Shown: positions 1 to 8,533 of the stretch, piece by piece | Layout: each line of letters begins with the position of its first letter | How positions within the stretch are numbered: position 1 is the stretch's first letter | Source: DASRHT01 sp035293765 | GTDB taxonomy: Bacteria > Chloroflexota > Ktedonobacteria > Ktedonobacterales > Ktedonobacteraceae | Assembly (NCBI GenBank): GCA_035293765.1 | Contig: DATGMF010000035.1 | Location: 62,001-126,000, forward strand | Reading direction: 5' to 3' | DNA length: 64,000 bases | The notes under the pieces: model-generated | The model's input: only the letters and a program-made list of their open reading frames with translations | Databases searched by the model: none | Told to the model about the DNA's origin: nothing | Program-made: the position numbers and the translations under genes

Positions 1-2135
1 TCTCTGGCTCCGGCAATGCGAACGTATGCTTGCAGACGAGCGCGAGCCTGCTCGTCTTCTCCGGCGCGGATATCGGTAATAGCTGTTTCCGCGTAAAGCT
101 GGACATACTGACGCAGGAACATGGCCCATTGTTGTGGTGAACGAAGGCTTTGCATGACCCGTTCGACCTGAGCGATGGCTTTGGCCTGCTCATCTCTTGC
201 CTGCGGCAAATCGCCACGCAGCAAGAAGATCCGGGCGCGAGCAGAACGGGTGTCAGCGACCCCGAGCGGCCTGCGCTGCTGGTGATAGAGCTTGAGCGCC
301 TGCTCAAAATCGGCCAGCGCCTCATCCTGCGCATCTTTCGCGCTGTAAGCCAGCCCACGCGTCAGCATGGCATCGGCCAGCCCGATCATATCGCTGCTCT
401 GGTTAAAACGTGTGATCGCGGCATCACAATTTTCAATGGCCTCGTCCCACTGGTCCTGTCCAATATGGACCTGGGCCACGCCCAGTACGGATTCACCATC
501 TCCGCTTGTGCTCTCAACCAACTGAAAGCGCCGCCCGGCCTCTAGAAAGGTGGCGAGGGCTGGCTCCAGCGCCTTACGGGCCAGGCGAGCCTGGGCCATG
601 CCTAATAACGCTTTTGCTTCCGCCCGGGGTTCTTGTTGCGCCTCGGCCTGGTTGTGGGCCATGCGAAATTGCTCCTCCGCGCGGGCGAAATCTCCCTGAG
701 CGAGCAGCAACTGGCCCTGGGTGACAGTCACCAGAGGCGTCGCCTGCATTGCCAGGGAATTGTCGGCAATCGTCGCGGTCGCAGCGGCGAGATGGTCCTC
801 GGCCTCTTTGAGATCGCCGCTTAAAATGGCAAGGCGAGCCAGTTGCACCTCCGCCTCTGCGATTTTTGCTGCTGCCGCTCCCGTCGTCTCACCCAGCCGT
901 GCGATCAACTCGCGTACATCATTGGCGATACTTTTCGCCTGGCCGATTTGTCCATGTTGCCGGTAGGTATCGCTCAAACTGAGCAATGCTCTCTCCTCAA
1001 CCTGAATGTTCTGTAGTTTTTGAGCCTGCTGGCGACCCTCGTTCAGCGTCTGCACGGCGCGTTCGAGAAAGCCACGCTGATACTGGATAGCTCCCAGCCC
1101 CACTGTAGTCTCGGCCTGACCGAGCTGAAAGGCAATGGCCTTATAGGTGCGCAAAGCCCGTTCCATCGTTGAGTTGGCGTAGGCAAGTTGTCCGCGGCGT
1201 AGATTGATCTCGCCCAGGAGGCGGTTCGCATTGGCTGTACCTAGCGCGTTGCTCTGAGCCGTATAGAGCTGGAGCGCCGCCTGTGCTCCGATCAATGCCT
1301 GGTCAATACTGCCTTGCAGGAAGCTGATCTCAGCCAGCCCGAGATTGGCATCAGCCTGCCCTAGCTCGTACTCAATCACCTGCGAGGAGGTCAACGCCTC
1401 GGACAGGAGTTTTGTAGCCTCATCAAAGCGTTCCTGATCGGTGTAGATATGGCTCAGGCCGATCTGGGCATCCACCATGCCGAAACGATCTCCGGTGGTC
1501 TGGTAGATCTCCAGAGCGCGGCGATAAGCGGTCTCGGCTTCAGCGAACTGGCGAGCGAGGCGTTGTATATCCGCAAGGCTGCGGCTGGCATCGGCCTCGT
1601 GCGTGCTATCGTTGCTCGTGTTGAAGTAGCGGATGGCGTCTTGATAATGTTCTGCGGCATAGCGCGTCTGGCCGCGTTGCAGCTCAACGTGGCCCAGCGC
1701 CAGTTCGGCGTTGCCGGAACCCTGCGTATCGTGGTAGGTCTGATATAGCTGCCGGGCTTCCTGGTAAAGGTCCTGGGCGCGATCAAGGTGGGCCAGTTGT
1801 CGCTCGACGTGTCCCATTGCTAGCAGGCTGGCCGCCTCGTTCAAGGGACGTCCCGCATCGCGGTAGAGCCGTCTGGCTCGCTGGTAGCTATTGATAGCTT
1901 TTTCGAGCGCATTGCATTGCCGCTGGATATCTGCGATCATAGAGCGGCAGTCGCCGGCGCGTTTGAAATCGCCCATCAAGCGGAAGTGTATTTCCGCATC
2001 GCCGAACGCTTCTTCGGCCTTATCCAGTTTGCCATCATTATATGCGTCAAAAGCCTGTTGCAGCCGTTGTTGCGCCTGCCTGGCCTGGTTTTCATTTTCC
2101 TGGATTGTCATGGCCTCATTATCCTCAAACCTCAT
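1..2135 (-). CDS. Tetratricopeptide-repeat protein, C-terminus cut by window edge
   Basis: An open frame runs without a stop from an ATG at 2135 through the left edge, about 711 codons inside the window. An alternative ATG lies at 2111 (MTIQENENQ). Nearly the whole length is helix-turn-helix units of about 40 residues carrying TPR-like signatures (A-x-x-x-Y-x-x-A, G-x-A, L-x-x-G), for example the A-E-x-H-Y-x-D-A-I-R-Y-F unit. No kinase, ATPase or DNA-binding domain precedes the repeats; whatever effector domain exists, if any, lies beyond the edge. The repeats suggest a protein-protein interaction scaffold, possibly of the MalT/AfsR-like or Rap-like type, but this is a guess. No partner is identifiable from context. 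Confidence 0.8.
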   Translation of the reverse strand, partial: MRFEDNEAMTIQENENQARQAQQRLQQAFDAYNDGKLDKAEEAFGDAEIHFRLMGDFKRAGDCRSMIADIQRQCNALEKAINSYQRARRLYRDAGRPLNEAASLLAMGHVERQLAHLDRAQDLYQEARQLYQTYHDTQGSGNAELALGHVELQRGQTRYAAEHYQDAIRYFNTSNDSTHEADASRSLADIQRLARQFAEAETAYRRALEIYQTTGDRFGMVDAQIGLSHIYTDQERFDEATKLLSEALTSSQVIEYELGQADANLGLAEISFLQGSIDQALIGAQAALQLYTAQSNALGTANANRLLGEINLRRGQLAYANSTMERALRTYKAIAFQLGQAETTVGLGAIQYQRGFLERAVQTLNEGRQQAQKLQNIQVEERALLSLSDTYRQHGQIGQAKSIANDVRELIARLGETTGAAAAKIAEAEVQLARLAILSGDLKEAEDHLAAATATIADNSLAMQATPLVTVTQGQLLLAQGDFARAEEQFRMAHNQAEAQQEPRAEAKALLGMAQARLARKALEPALATFLEAGRRFQLVESTSGDGESVLGVAQVHIGQDQWDEAIENCDAAITRFNQSSDMIGLADAMLTRGLAYSAKDAQDEALADFEQALKLYHQQRRPLGVADTRSARARIFLLRGDLPQARDEQAKAIAQVERVMQSLRSPQQWAMFLRQYVQLYAETAITDIRAGEDEQARARLQAYVRIAGAR

Positions 2136-2322
2136 CTATTCCTGAGTGGAAGCGCAGTCAATGATCATGCCTCTGTCCACATTGTAGTGCGTTAGCCTTA
2201 GAAAGTCAAAAAAGCTTGCCTGTGACGGTTGTGGCAGCTCTTTACTGATGTTGCTGGACCTCTGCAAAAGAGGTACTGTTGGGATGGGTAAAGAGAGAAA
2301 ATAGTCTCGCAGGTCGCAAGAT

Positions 2323-2330
2323 GATATAAT
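2323..2330 (+). promoter_or_regulatory. Candidate extended -10 element upstream of the CNBD gene
   Basis: The string TGATATAAT covers a consensus TATAAT (2325-2330) with a TGn extension. It lies about 85 bases before the start of the cyclic-nucleotide-binding gene. No good -35 is seen. The assignment rests on consensus match only. Confidence 0.4.
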
Positions 2331-2415
2331 GGCGGAGGGTCAGGCCACCTTGCATTGCGAAGATTCATGACGGTGATGTACGTTCTTATTGAGGTATTCG
2401 AAAGGTAATGTATTT

Positions 2416-2847
2416 ATGGCGAACGAAGAAACTCTGGCGCGGGTTGATCTTTTTTCAGCGTTAGATAAGAAGGAGTTGCAGATCCTGGCGAACAGCTGTC
2501 AGGAGCGCTCATATAGCGCGGGGGCGACGATTATGGCGCAGGGCGATACGGGGGTGGGGCTCTATGTGATAAAGAGCGGCAAAGTTCGTATTGTTCAGGC
2601 AAGCAGCCCGGGCCGAGCGGAAGAAGTGATAGGTGCCGCCGGTCCGGGCGAAGTGCTGGGAGAGATGGCTTTGTTGGATGACCTCCCGCGCTCGGCCAGC
2701 GTCGTGGCGGTGGATGATGTGACGGCGCTTGTACTGCCGGTCTGGGAGTTCCGCACTGCGCTGCGTAAGCACCCGGAGATCCCCTTGAAGCTGCTAGGAA
2801 CATTGAGCAGGCGGTTACGCAAAGCGGAGGCGCGTCAGCACGATTAG
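2416..2847 (+). CDS. Cyclic nucleotide-binding domain protein
   Basis: A 143-residue protein consisting of one CAP/PKA-type cyclic nucleotide-binding beta-barrel and little else. The region around residues 20-110 shows the typical S-A-G-A-T-I-M-A-Q-G-D, G-L-Y-V-I-K-S-G-K-V and phosphate-binding-cassette-like G-E-V-L-G-E-M-A-L-L-D-D-L-P-R-S-A-S segments; the E-M-A and the R-S-A match the cassette that contacts the cyclic nucleotide. There is no C-terminal helix-turn-helix, so it is not a CRP/FNR transcription factor. It is probably a stand-alone sensor that acts on a partner. The ATG at 2416 is preferred over an upstream in-frame ATG at 2389 because AAAGG sits about 10 bases before it. Confidence 0.85.
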   Translation: MANEETLARVDLFSALDKKELQILANSCQERSYSAGATIMAQGDTGVGLYVIKSGKVRIVQASSPGRAEEVIGAAGPGEVLGEMALLDDLPRSASVVAVDDVTALVLPVWEFRTALRKHPEIPLKLLGTLSRRLRKAEARQHD

Positions 2848-2874
2848 CCTGGCTCTTTTGGCAAAGCGAAAAGC

Positions 2875-2904
2875 GAGGCAGGAAAGCAGGCGTTTTCTTG
2901 CCTC
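2875..2904. terminator. Hairpin between convergent genes
   Basis: GAGGCAGGAAA and TTTTCTTGCCTC form an almost perfect stem with a short loop between two convergent stop codons (2847 and 2925). It could terminate both transcripts. There is no clean downstream T-run beyond the stem's own T's. Confidence 0.5.
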
Positions 2905-2924
2905 GACGCAGCGAAAGCAACATA

Positions 2925-3416
2925 TTAATATTCGTCGTGGTTTATTTGACGCGTATCGGCAATAGCTGGTTTCTCGCGCAGCAGTTTTTGTATTTCCTCG
3001 AACATCGTCTCCACATCTCTAAAAGAGCGGTAAACGCTGGCAAAGCGGATGTAGGCGATCTGATCCATGTGTTGTAAGTGCTCCATTACCAGTTCGCCGA
3101 TCACGCTGCTGGGTATCTCCTGCTTGCCGAGTTGGTAAAGCTCTTGCTCAATCTCTTCCACCGCGTTCTCGATTTGCTCGGCGGGGAGAGGCCGTTTTTC
3201 GCAGGCTTTACGAATGCCGACCGAGAGTTTGTGCCGGTCATACGCTTCGCGGCGCTGGTCGCGCTTAATAACCATGAGGGGAGATTTCTCGACCCGCTCA
3301 TAGGTGCTAAAACGGCCTTTGCATTGCTCGCATTCGCGCCGTCGATGAACAGCGTCACCTATATCACGAGAGTCCTTGACTCGTGACTCTGTTCCTCCAC
3401 AATATGGACATTTCAT
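2925..3416 (-). CDS. nrdR: Transcriptional repressor NrdR
   Basis: A 163-residue protein with full NrdR architecture. An N-terminal zinc ribbon carries C-P-Y-C-G-G and C-E-Q-C-K (residues 3-6 and 34-37), followed by the R-F-S-T-Y-E-R-V-E motif and an ATP-cone domain (about 46-136) with V-I-K-R-D-Q-R-R-E and the A-Y-I-R-F-A-S-V-Y-R-S-F signature. NrdR senses (d)ATP occupancy and represses ribonucleotide reductase genes by binding NrdR boxes. No RNR operon lies in the window, so it acts in trans here. The length and all four cysteines are as expected. The start codon is supported by the invariant M-K-C-P-Y-C beginning. Confidence 0.97.
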   Translation of the reverse strand: MKCPYCGGTESRVKDSRDIGDAVHRRRECEQCKGRFSTYERVEKSPLMVIKRDQRREAYDRHKLSVGIRKACEKRPLPAEQIENAVEEIEQELYQLGKQEIPSSVIGELVMEHLQHMDQIAYIRFASVYRSFRDVETMFEEIQKLLREKPAIADTRQINHDEY

Positions 3417-3497
3417 ATCTGTGCTCCCAAGCCTGGTGGAGTATGCGATAGGAACATTCTATCACACTGATGTAGCTGTGGAAGCCGGATAAAAATG

Positions 3498-3770
3498 TCA
3501 GAGCAGCGCGGGCGAGGCGACGAAATCGTCCAGGATCGCCCCCGGGGCCGTGCCCTTCTCCTTCTTTTCGGGAGTTGGCATCGGTTGTCCCTGCATGCTG
3601 GGGTGTATTTTCCCAACATAGCCCGAACGTAAGCGTGAGCCCTCACGCCAGTATGCATACCAATAGGGGCCGTGCCCCTGCGTGTTACGACAGGTACTGC
3701 ACGACGGCTTCCCACATTTACGGTATTGCAGTTGATAGGTGACATGTTGATCGTTAGGGATTTCTGTCAT
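3498..3770 (-). CDS. Small DUF6788-like Cys-containing protein
   Basis: A protein of about 90 residues if it starts at the ATG at 3770 (M-T-E-I-P-N-D), preceded by a GGAAGG-type ribosome site; the frame extends to an ATG at 3833. The core reads Y-R-K-C-G-K-P-S-C-S-T-C followed by H-G-P-Y-W-Y-A-Y-W-R-E-G and G-Y-V-G-K. This matches a family of small zinc-type proteins often found in Chloroflexota and on mobile elements (I believe DUF6788). The three cysteines probably bind metal. No function is known to me. It stands alone between nrdR and the divergent hibernation-factor gene. Confidence 0.6.
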   Translation of the reverse strand: MTEIPNDQHVTYQLQYRKCGKPSCSTCRNTQGHGPYWYAYWREGSRLRSGYVGKIHPSMQGQPMPTPEKKEKGTAPGAILDDFVASPALL

Positions 3771-4134
3771 GTACCACTTACCCTTCCACAAATCAATAAA
3801 ATTGAACTTGTTCCTGGTTTCTACTACTATCATACCATCAAATCATGAACATTGTATGAATTTGTCACGTTCAAAGATGAAACATCGTTCATTATATGGT
3901 GGTATGTCCTGAAAACACACTTCTTAGGATAACATGTTCTTCATCAAATGAAAAGTCCTACGCTGAAAAGCATGCACGCGGGGTAGCAGAATAGTTTGTG
4001 CCAGGCGGGGTTGTGAGGAAGAAAAATGCTTTCCAGGTACTATTAGGTGTTAAAGTAGGCTTAACAAATTCCCATGACAATGTCACAGCATGTTAGCGCG
4101 TTCGACGAATCCTTCCGGTTTTGCCGTTGTGCGG

Positions 4135-4143
4135 TGGTATAAT
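4135..4143 (+). promoter_or_regulatory. Extended -10 (TGG-TATAAT) upstream of the hibernation factor
   Basis: A perfect TATAAT with a TGn extension lies 75 bases before the hpf start. The same TGGTATAAT string occurs at 11021 and 12018 in this window, each time upstream of a plus-strand gene. The rest of the 3834-4134 gap shows nothing else I can name. Confidence 0.5.
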
Positions 4144-4218
4144 AAGGGGTAGAACTACCCGACGCAGATCGTCTATTCCATTTGTTATATGTGTTGTTGG
4201 AAGGAAAGAAGGCAAACG

Positions 4219-4839
4219 ATGCAGATTATTATCAAGGGTAGACAGATGCCGATTACGCCACAATTGCGTCAAAGAATTGAGCGCAAGGTCCACCGGCTCT
4301 CTCGTTTTGTCGATGAGGAGACGCGTGTGGAAGTAACTGTGACCGAAGAGCATACGCGTAGCGCGCATGATCGTTTTTCGGTGCAGTTAGCCCTTGCAGG
4401 TATCGCCAGTCCTATTCGTAGTGAAGTAAGCGCCTTGAATGCAAGCACAGCCCTCGACCTGGTGCTTGACAAAGTGATTGCGCAGTTGGGCCGTCAGAAA
4501 GGGAAGCAGACGACGGTGCGGCGGCAAAACGCGGTCGTCAAGGTGCTGGCGCTCTCGCGTGTGGGTACACTTTCTCCCATTGACGAGGGTAACGAAGCGG
4601 ATCAACATGTTGATGCGGCGGTTGATGAGCAGTGCAACGAGGAGATATGGTCGCGTATTATGGAGATTCGCCGCCTGCCCACCAGACCAATGAACGATCA
4701 AGAGGTGATTGCACAGATGGAAAGGAGCGGAGCTTCCTTCTTCCCCTTCTTTAATGAAGAGACGAACAGTGTGAATGTCATGTATCGGTTGGATGGGGGA
4801 GGGTATGGTTTGCTGGTGCCCGCTGTAGAGATGCAATAG
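4219..4839 (+). CDS. hpf: Long-form ribosome hibernation promoting factor (S30AE family)
   Basis: A 206-residue protein. Residues 1-95 resemble the S30AE/YfiA fold (M-Q-I-I-I-K-G-R-Q-M-P-I-T, then the R-V-E-V-T-V-T-E-E strand and a long helix before a basic segment). The C-terminal part (about 140-206) matches the S30AE_C dimerisation domain, with E-I-R-R-L-P-T-R-P-M-N and F-F-N-E-E-T-N-S-V-N-V-M-Y-R-L-D-G-G-G-Y-G-L. Long HPFs dimerise 70S ribosomes into inactive 100S particles in stationary phase. The ATG at 4219 is chosen over 4189 because an AAGGAAAGAAGG site lies just upstream and the family begins with M-x-I. A strong extended -10 lies 75 bases upstream. Confidence 0.9.
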   Translation: MQIIIKGRQMPITPQLRQRIERKVHRLSRFVDEETRVEVTVTEEHTRSAHDRFSVQLALAGIASPIRSEVSALNASTALDLVLDKVIAQLGRQKGKQTTVRRQNAVVKVLALSRVGTLSPIDEGNEADQHVDAAVDEQCNEEIWSRIMEIRRLPTRPMNDQEVIAQMERSGASFFPFFNEETNSVNVMYRLDGGGYGLLVPAVEMQ

Positions 4840-4885
4840 GAACTTCCATTATGTTCCTGGTTGGGTAGTAGGGTTTGTTGAGCAA

Positions 4886-4921
4886 GAGGGGTTCGCAAGG
4901 CAACTGCTTTGCGAGCCCCTC
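4886..4921. terminator. Hairpin between convergent hpf and the zinc-finger gene
   Basis: GAGGGGTTCGCAA pairs with TTGCGAGCCCCTC (one G-U pair) across a 10-base loop, lying between convergent stops at 4839 and 4930. There is no clear T-run, so it is a likely but unproven bidirectional terminator. Confidence 0.5.
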
Positions 4922-4929
4922 TCAGCGCG

Positions 4930-5586
4930 TTACGCATTATAGCCTCGTAACGAGAGAGTGATTTCGAATTCCCAGGGTTGAGGCGGTTGCGTCTCAAATT
5001 GACCGAGCGGGTCTGCCGCGCGGATCGTCAGAGTGCGTGCGTCGGCGGAGGGAAGCGGTCGGAAACGCGCATTTCCCTGATAGACTGCGTTATTGGGGCC
5101 GCTTGCCAGTTCTGGGCGTGCCAGGATCATGCCGCCGCGATCTCCCGTCCATTGCGTCCCTATATTGTCTTTCAGAAAGAAGATGATCCGTGGAACAAAA
5201 GCGAAACCTGGGGTAAAGGGTGGTCTGATCCACAGATAGGTGAGCTCAAAGTGAGCCTGGTAGTAGAGCATCTGATGCAGGATCAGGGTCATGCCCTGTT
5301 GTTTCTGCTCTAATTCCAGCGTTACGGTTCGTGATGGTTCGCTTTGGGTTGTACCCTTGCCCGACTCCTGCTCTAGAAGCTGTGGGGCAGCGATGACCAC
5401 CGGTGGGCGTGCAGCAAGCTCCAGAGCCTTTGTTGAAAAAGGCGTCGGGTCACGCAATATTTCGTTACAGAGCTGTAAGCAGTCATCACAAATGTAGGCT
5501 GCCCCGGGCCCTGCTACCATGCGTCGAACTTCTGATGAGTGGCGACCGCAGAAAGAGCAGCGAGCCATTGACCGATCAAAACTCAT
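4930..5586 (-). CDS. ClpX-type C4 zinc-finger protein with unknown C-terminal domain
   Basis: A 218-residue protein. Residues 8-45 copy the N-terminal zinc-binding domain of ClpX: C-S-F-C-G-R-H-S-S-E-V, then A-Y-I-C-D-D-C-L-Q-L-C-N-E. The AAA+ ATPase of ClpX is absent. Instead residues 90-218 form an unclassified, probably beta-rich domain (L-T-Y-L-W-I-R-P-P-F-T-P-G-F, then R-T-L-T-I-R-A-A-D-P-L-G-Q-F). In ClpX this zinc domain dimerises and recruits adaptors or substrates, so this protein may be an adaptor-like or substrate-delivering protein; that is inference. A second stand-alone use of the same finger occurs in the sigma-factor fusion at 52133-53317. The ribosome site AGGAAGAG supports the start. 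Confidence 0.75.
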   Translation of the reverse strand: MSFDRSMARCSFCGRHSSEVRRMVAGPGAAYICDDCLQLCNEILRDPTPFSTKALELAARPPVVIAAPQLLEQESGKGTTQSEPSRTVTLELEQKQQGMTLILHQMLYYQAHFELTYLWIRPPFTPGFAFVPRIIFFLKDNIGTQWTGDRGGMILARPELASGPNNAVYQGNARFRPLPSADARTLTIRAADPLGQFETQPPQPWEFEITLSLRGYNA

Positions 5587-5618
5587 AATCTCTCTTCCTT
5601 AGAGGTTGAACCATTAGA

Positions 5619-6515
5619 TTAGCCTTTTTGGGTGCGCAAAACAACTGCGGCTTCACTATATAATCCTAGACGTTCGAGTAGGGAGGCATGGGCCTCCCAT
5701 TCTAATGCATCTTCTAATGGGGGGAGCGTGATTACGGCTGCTTCAGCAGTCGTTGCCTGCGCTACCTGTCCATCCATAGTCGTAGGAGTATGGGTGTTCC
5801 CATTATACACCTCTGGCTCCTGAGTTGTAAGCAAATGATTACCATATTTGCGCCGCAGGGCCAGATTGATGAGATAGTCGGCGAAATGCGGGTTTTTTGG
5901 CAAGAGAGAGCCATGCAGGTAGGTGCCATAGGCGTTGCGGTAGACCGCGCCTTCCGTGTGGTCCTCCGAATTATTGCCATGTCCTTTCAGCACTGTGCCT
6001 AATGGTTGGGCCGTGCCAAGATAGGTACGTCCGCCATGATTTTCAAAACCGACCAGCGTTTTACCTCCCCAGCGAATGGCAATATCTCCAATGCAGCGAG
6101 GGGTGTTCGGGCCTTTATGGATGGTCCAGGCATCGAATACGCCGAGGCCGCGCATATCTGGTCCCTCTGCTGGACGATAATACTGGGCCAGCAACTGGTA
6201 GCCGCCACAGACTGCCAGAACAGGCATATCGTCTTCAATGGCGGCCCATAGCCCTATCCCCTTGATCTCATACAGATCTTGCGCCACCGGGGCCTGCTCC
6301 TTATCCTGGCCGCCGCCAATGAATAACATATCATATTCATCGGGTGCCAGGGCGTCGCCAACTCCTAAGCCGATCACGCGCATCTCAATGTTACGAAGCT
6401 GGCAGCGGCGGCGTAGCGTTAAAATGTTGCCACGATCACCATACAGATTGAGCTGGTCTGGATACAAATGTCCAAGCGTTAACGTGAGAGCGGACTGGGC
6501 AAATCCCTGCGTCAT
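5619..6515 (-). CDS. gatD: Lipid II isoglutaminyl synthase, glutaminase subunit GatD
   Basis: A type 1 glutamine amidotransferase of the CobB/CobQ class, 298 residues. The nucleophile is Cys103 in V-L-A-V-C-G-G-Y-Q-L-L, the F-I-G-G-G-Q-D-K-E-Q loop lies before it, and His201 in Y-L-H-G-S-L-L-P-K-N-P completes the site. GatD supplies ammonia to MurT, which amidates D-Glu in lipid II to D-isoglutamine. Its ATG overlaps the murT stop by four bases (ATGA), indicating translational coupling. It is about 55 residues longer than Staphylococcus aureus GatD; the extra length is a C-terminal tail after about residue 235 with no recognisable motif. Confidence 0.93.
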   Translation of the reverse strand: MTQGFAQSALTLTLGHLYPDQLNLYGDRGNILTLRRRCQLRNIEMRVIGLGVGDALAPDEYDMLFIGGGQDKEQAPVAQDLYEIKGIGLWAAIEDDMPVLAVCGGYQLLAQYYRPAEGPDMRGLGVFDAWTIHKGPNTPRCIGDIAIRWGGKTLVGFENHGGRTYLGTAQPLGTVLKGHGNNSEDHTEGAVYRNAYGTYLHGSLLPKNPHFADYLINLALRRKYGNHLLTTQEPEVYNGNTHTPTTMDGQVAQATTAEAAVITLPPLEDALEWEAHASLLERLGLYSEAAVVLRTQKG

Positions 6516-8194
6516 GCGTCCCTTCCTTCCCAGTAGCGGGCTGTCAGTCCCCGCTGCTCTAACTCACGATGTATTTCTAATAGTCCTGTATACGTTGGTA
6601 CAATAAAAAGGGTTTCTCCTGCGGGAACCTGTTGCAAAGCAACATCCAGCGCGTTCTTCAGACCATAGACACGCGGCGTCTGGCTTTCAACCGGATGTAC
6701 AGGTTGTGCTTTTGCCACCTCCTTCCCCCGGCGATGTCCCCGCTGGATGGGCGCGGCTTCACCTTTTTGCGCCCGCAAAGAGAGGGGAGGCACAATGCAT
6801 AATGTCTTTTGATCTACTCCCGCGTATTTCAGGCGCAGGCCCAGATCGAGCGCGCGCGTGCCCGCAACCACCAGCGTTTCCGTCTGACCGACGACGCGTT
6901 CAAAATCTACATCCCAGATCCAGGAAATATCCCGACCGTCAGCAGTATTATCATTTAAGACGAAGAGTACATGCCGCGGAGTACCATCACTAAACAGCGT
7001 GCGTAGCACTTCGTTGAAGCCTGTAGGGTTTTTAGCGAGCAGCAAACGCAGCGTTCGCCCCTCGGCCTGCACGCGTTCTCCGCGCCCAAAGACGGGTTTT
7101 GACTGCTCGATGCCTGTGATAATGGGAGCCCAATCAACCCCTAGTGCCAGCGTGGCGGTAATGGCGGCCAGGGCATTATAGATATTGTAGAACCCCGGCA
7201 ATGGGATCGCTATTTCTCGCTGCCGCGTTGCCGCGACGACCTGGATACGGAGCCGATCAAAATTATCCTGCTGCACATGGGTTACGCGTACATCAGGTTG
7301 GGGTCGCTTTATGCCACAGTTAGCGCAAGCATAATGTCCCATATGGCTATAAAAGCGGATATCGTAGCTATATTCGCTGCCGCATTGTGGACAGGAACGG
7401 CTATCAATTGTCTGGTGCCCCCCGGCGGAGTTCTTCTGGGCTAGAAGATCAAGGGAGATGTCGTCGATGCCATAGTAGAGTACTTTCCCAGAAAAAGCAG
7501 AGCCGAGCTGCGCGGTCGCGGGATCATCCGCGTTAAGCACCAGTGTGGCTCCAGCGGGGAGAAGCGTCACTGCTCGCTGCCAATGGGAGATGACGCTATC
7601 GACCTCACCATAGCGGTCCAACTGGTCGCGAAATAAATTGTTGAAAACCAGCACCCGTGGAGTCGTTGCCTGAACAATGCCGGGGAGCGCGGCTTCGTCG
7701 GCCTCAAAGATGGCGATGGCCTTACCTGAATAGCGCAGGTGGCCGCTGGGGCGCGTGCGAATGACCAGAGAGCTGGCGATCCCACGTATCAAGTTTGAAC
7801 CTTCGCGATTGTGCCATACGCGCAGGCCGCCGTCGCGCAAAATAGCGGCGATGAAGCTGCTGGTCGTTGTTTTCCCATTGGTGCCGGTGATGACCACATT
7901 GCCGTACTCTAGCTGTCCCGCCAGGTATGCAACGATGCCGGGGTAGACGCGCTGAGCAACTACTCCAACAATGCTGGTACCGCCGCCCAGCCCCAGGCGG
8001 CGGCTAATCGCTCCTCCTGCCCTGCCTGCTATCACCGCCAGCGCGGCCCGTGGCGAGAAGCGCCGACGGTTTGAACGGCGCTTCTTGCTGATAGCCAGCT
8101 TGCCGCCAGGAATCTGGGCATGATCCATCTGGCGCGCTCGTTTGGGGCCGGGATCTGTTTTCGAGATCGGCTCAGATGGTTTATTTCTTCGCAT
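6512..8194 (-). CDS. murT: Lipid II isoglutaminyl synthase, Mur ligase subunit MurT
   Basis: A Mur-ligase family protein of 560 residues. The P-loop G-T-N-G-K-T-T-T is at 104-111, the central domain has F-E-A-D-E-A-A-L-P and N-N-L-F-R-D-Q-L-D-R-Y-G-E, and a C-terminal ligase domain follows. The MurT hallmark, a four-cysteine zinc ribbon inserted in the ATPase domain, is present (C268, C271, C290, C293). MurT activates the lipid II D-Glu carboxylate for amidation with ammonia from GatD. It is over 100 residues longer than the S. aureus enzyme: a basic N-terminal extension of about 45 residues (K-K-R-R-S-N-R-R-R) and a linker near residue 490 account for most of this. It is co-transcribed with gatD. 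Confidence 0.95.
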   Translation of the reverse strand: MRRNKPSEPISKTDPGPKRARQMDHAQIPGGKLAISKKRRSNRRRFSPRAALAVIAGRAGGAISRRLGLGGGTSIVGVVAQRVYPGIVAYLAGQLEYGNVVITGTNGKTTTSSFIAAILRDGGLRVWHNREGSNLIRGIASSLVIRTRPSGHLRYSGKAIAIFEADEAALPGIVQATTPRVLVFNNLFRDQLDRYGEVDSVISHWQRAVTLLPAGATLVLNADDPATAQLGSAFSGKVLYYGIDDISLDLLAQKNSAGGHQTIDSRSCPQCGSEYSYDIRFYSHMGHYACANCGIKRPQPDVRVTHVQQDNFDRLRIQVVAATRQREIAIPLPGFYNIYNALAAITATLALGVDWAPIITGIEQSKPVFGRGERVQAEGRTLRLLLAKNPTGFNEVLRTLFSDGTPRHVLFVLNDNTADGRDISWIWDVDFERVVGQTETLVVAGTRALDLGLRLKYAGVDQKTLCIVPPLSLRAQKGEAAPIQRGHRRGKEVAKAQPVHPVESQTPRVYGLKNALDVALQQVPAGETLFIVPTYTGLLEIHRELEQRGLTARYWEGRDA

Positions 8195-8533
8195 GCTTTT
8201 TCCCTCCGCTCAGCGCTTCTGCCTCTATCCTTTATATAGTAGTTTGCATGCAGCATAGCATGCAAGCTCAATGGGGTCAAGAGAGATGATCAATCTATCA
8301 CTTTTTATCATTCTTCCTCTCGAAGGATAATCTGGCTATCGTCATGACCCCCTTGCCAATCTGTGATATGCTGCTAAAGAAATTTTTCTGTGCTCAGATT
8401 GGTTTACGTAGAAGATAGTGTTTTAAATTAGGTAGCCACTTGTCAACCTGTGCTATTCTATCTTGAGAGACGAATACTCATGCATAAGCGGGTCCTTTGA
8501 AGTTCATTAAGGTCAGGTCATAAGGGAAAATCG
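8195..8533. other. Intergenic region between divergent murT and topA
   Basis: 339 bases separate two divergent start codons and should hold both promoters. An AAGGTCAGGTCATAAGGG stretch precedes topA and includes its ribosome site. I see no RNA gene, repeat or confident promoter here. Confidence 0.5.
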
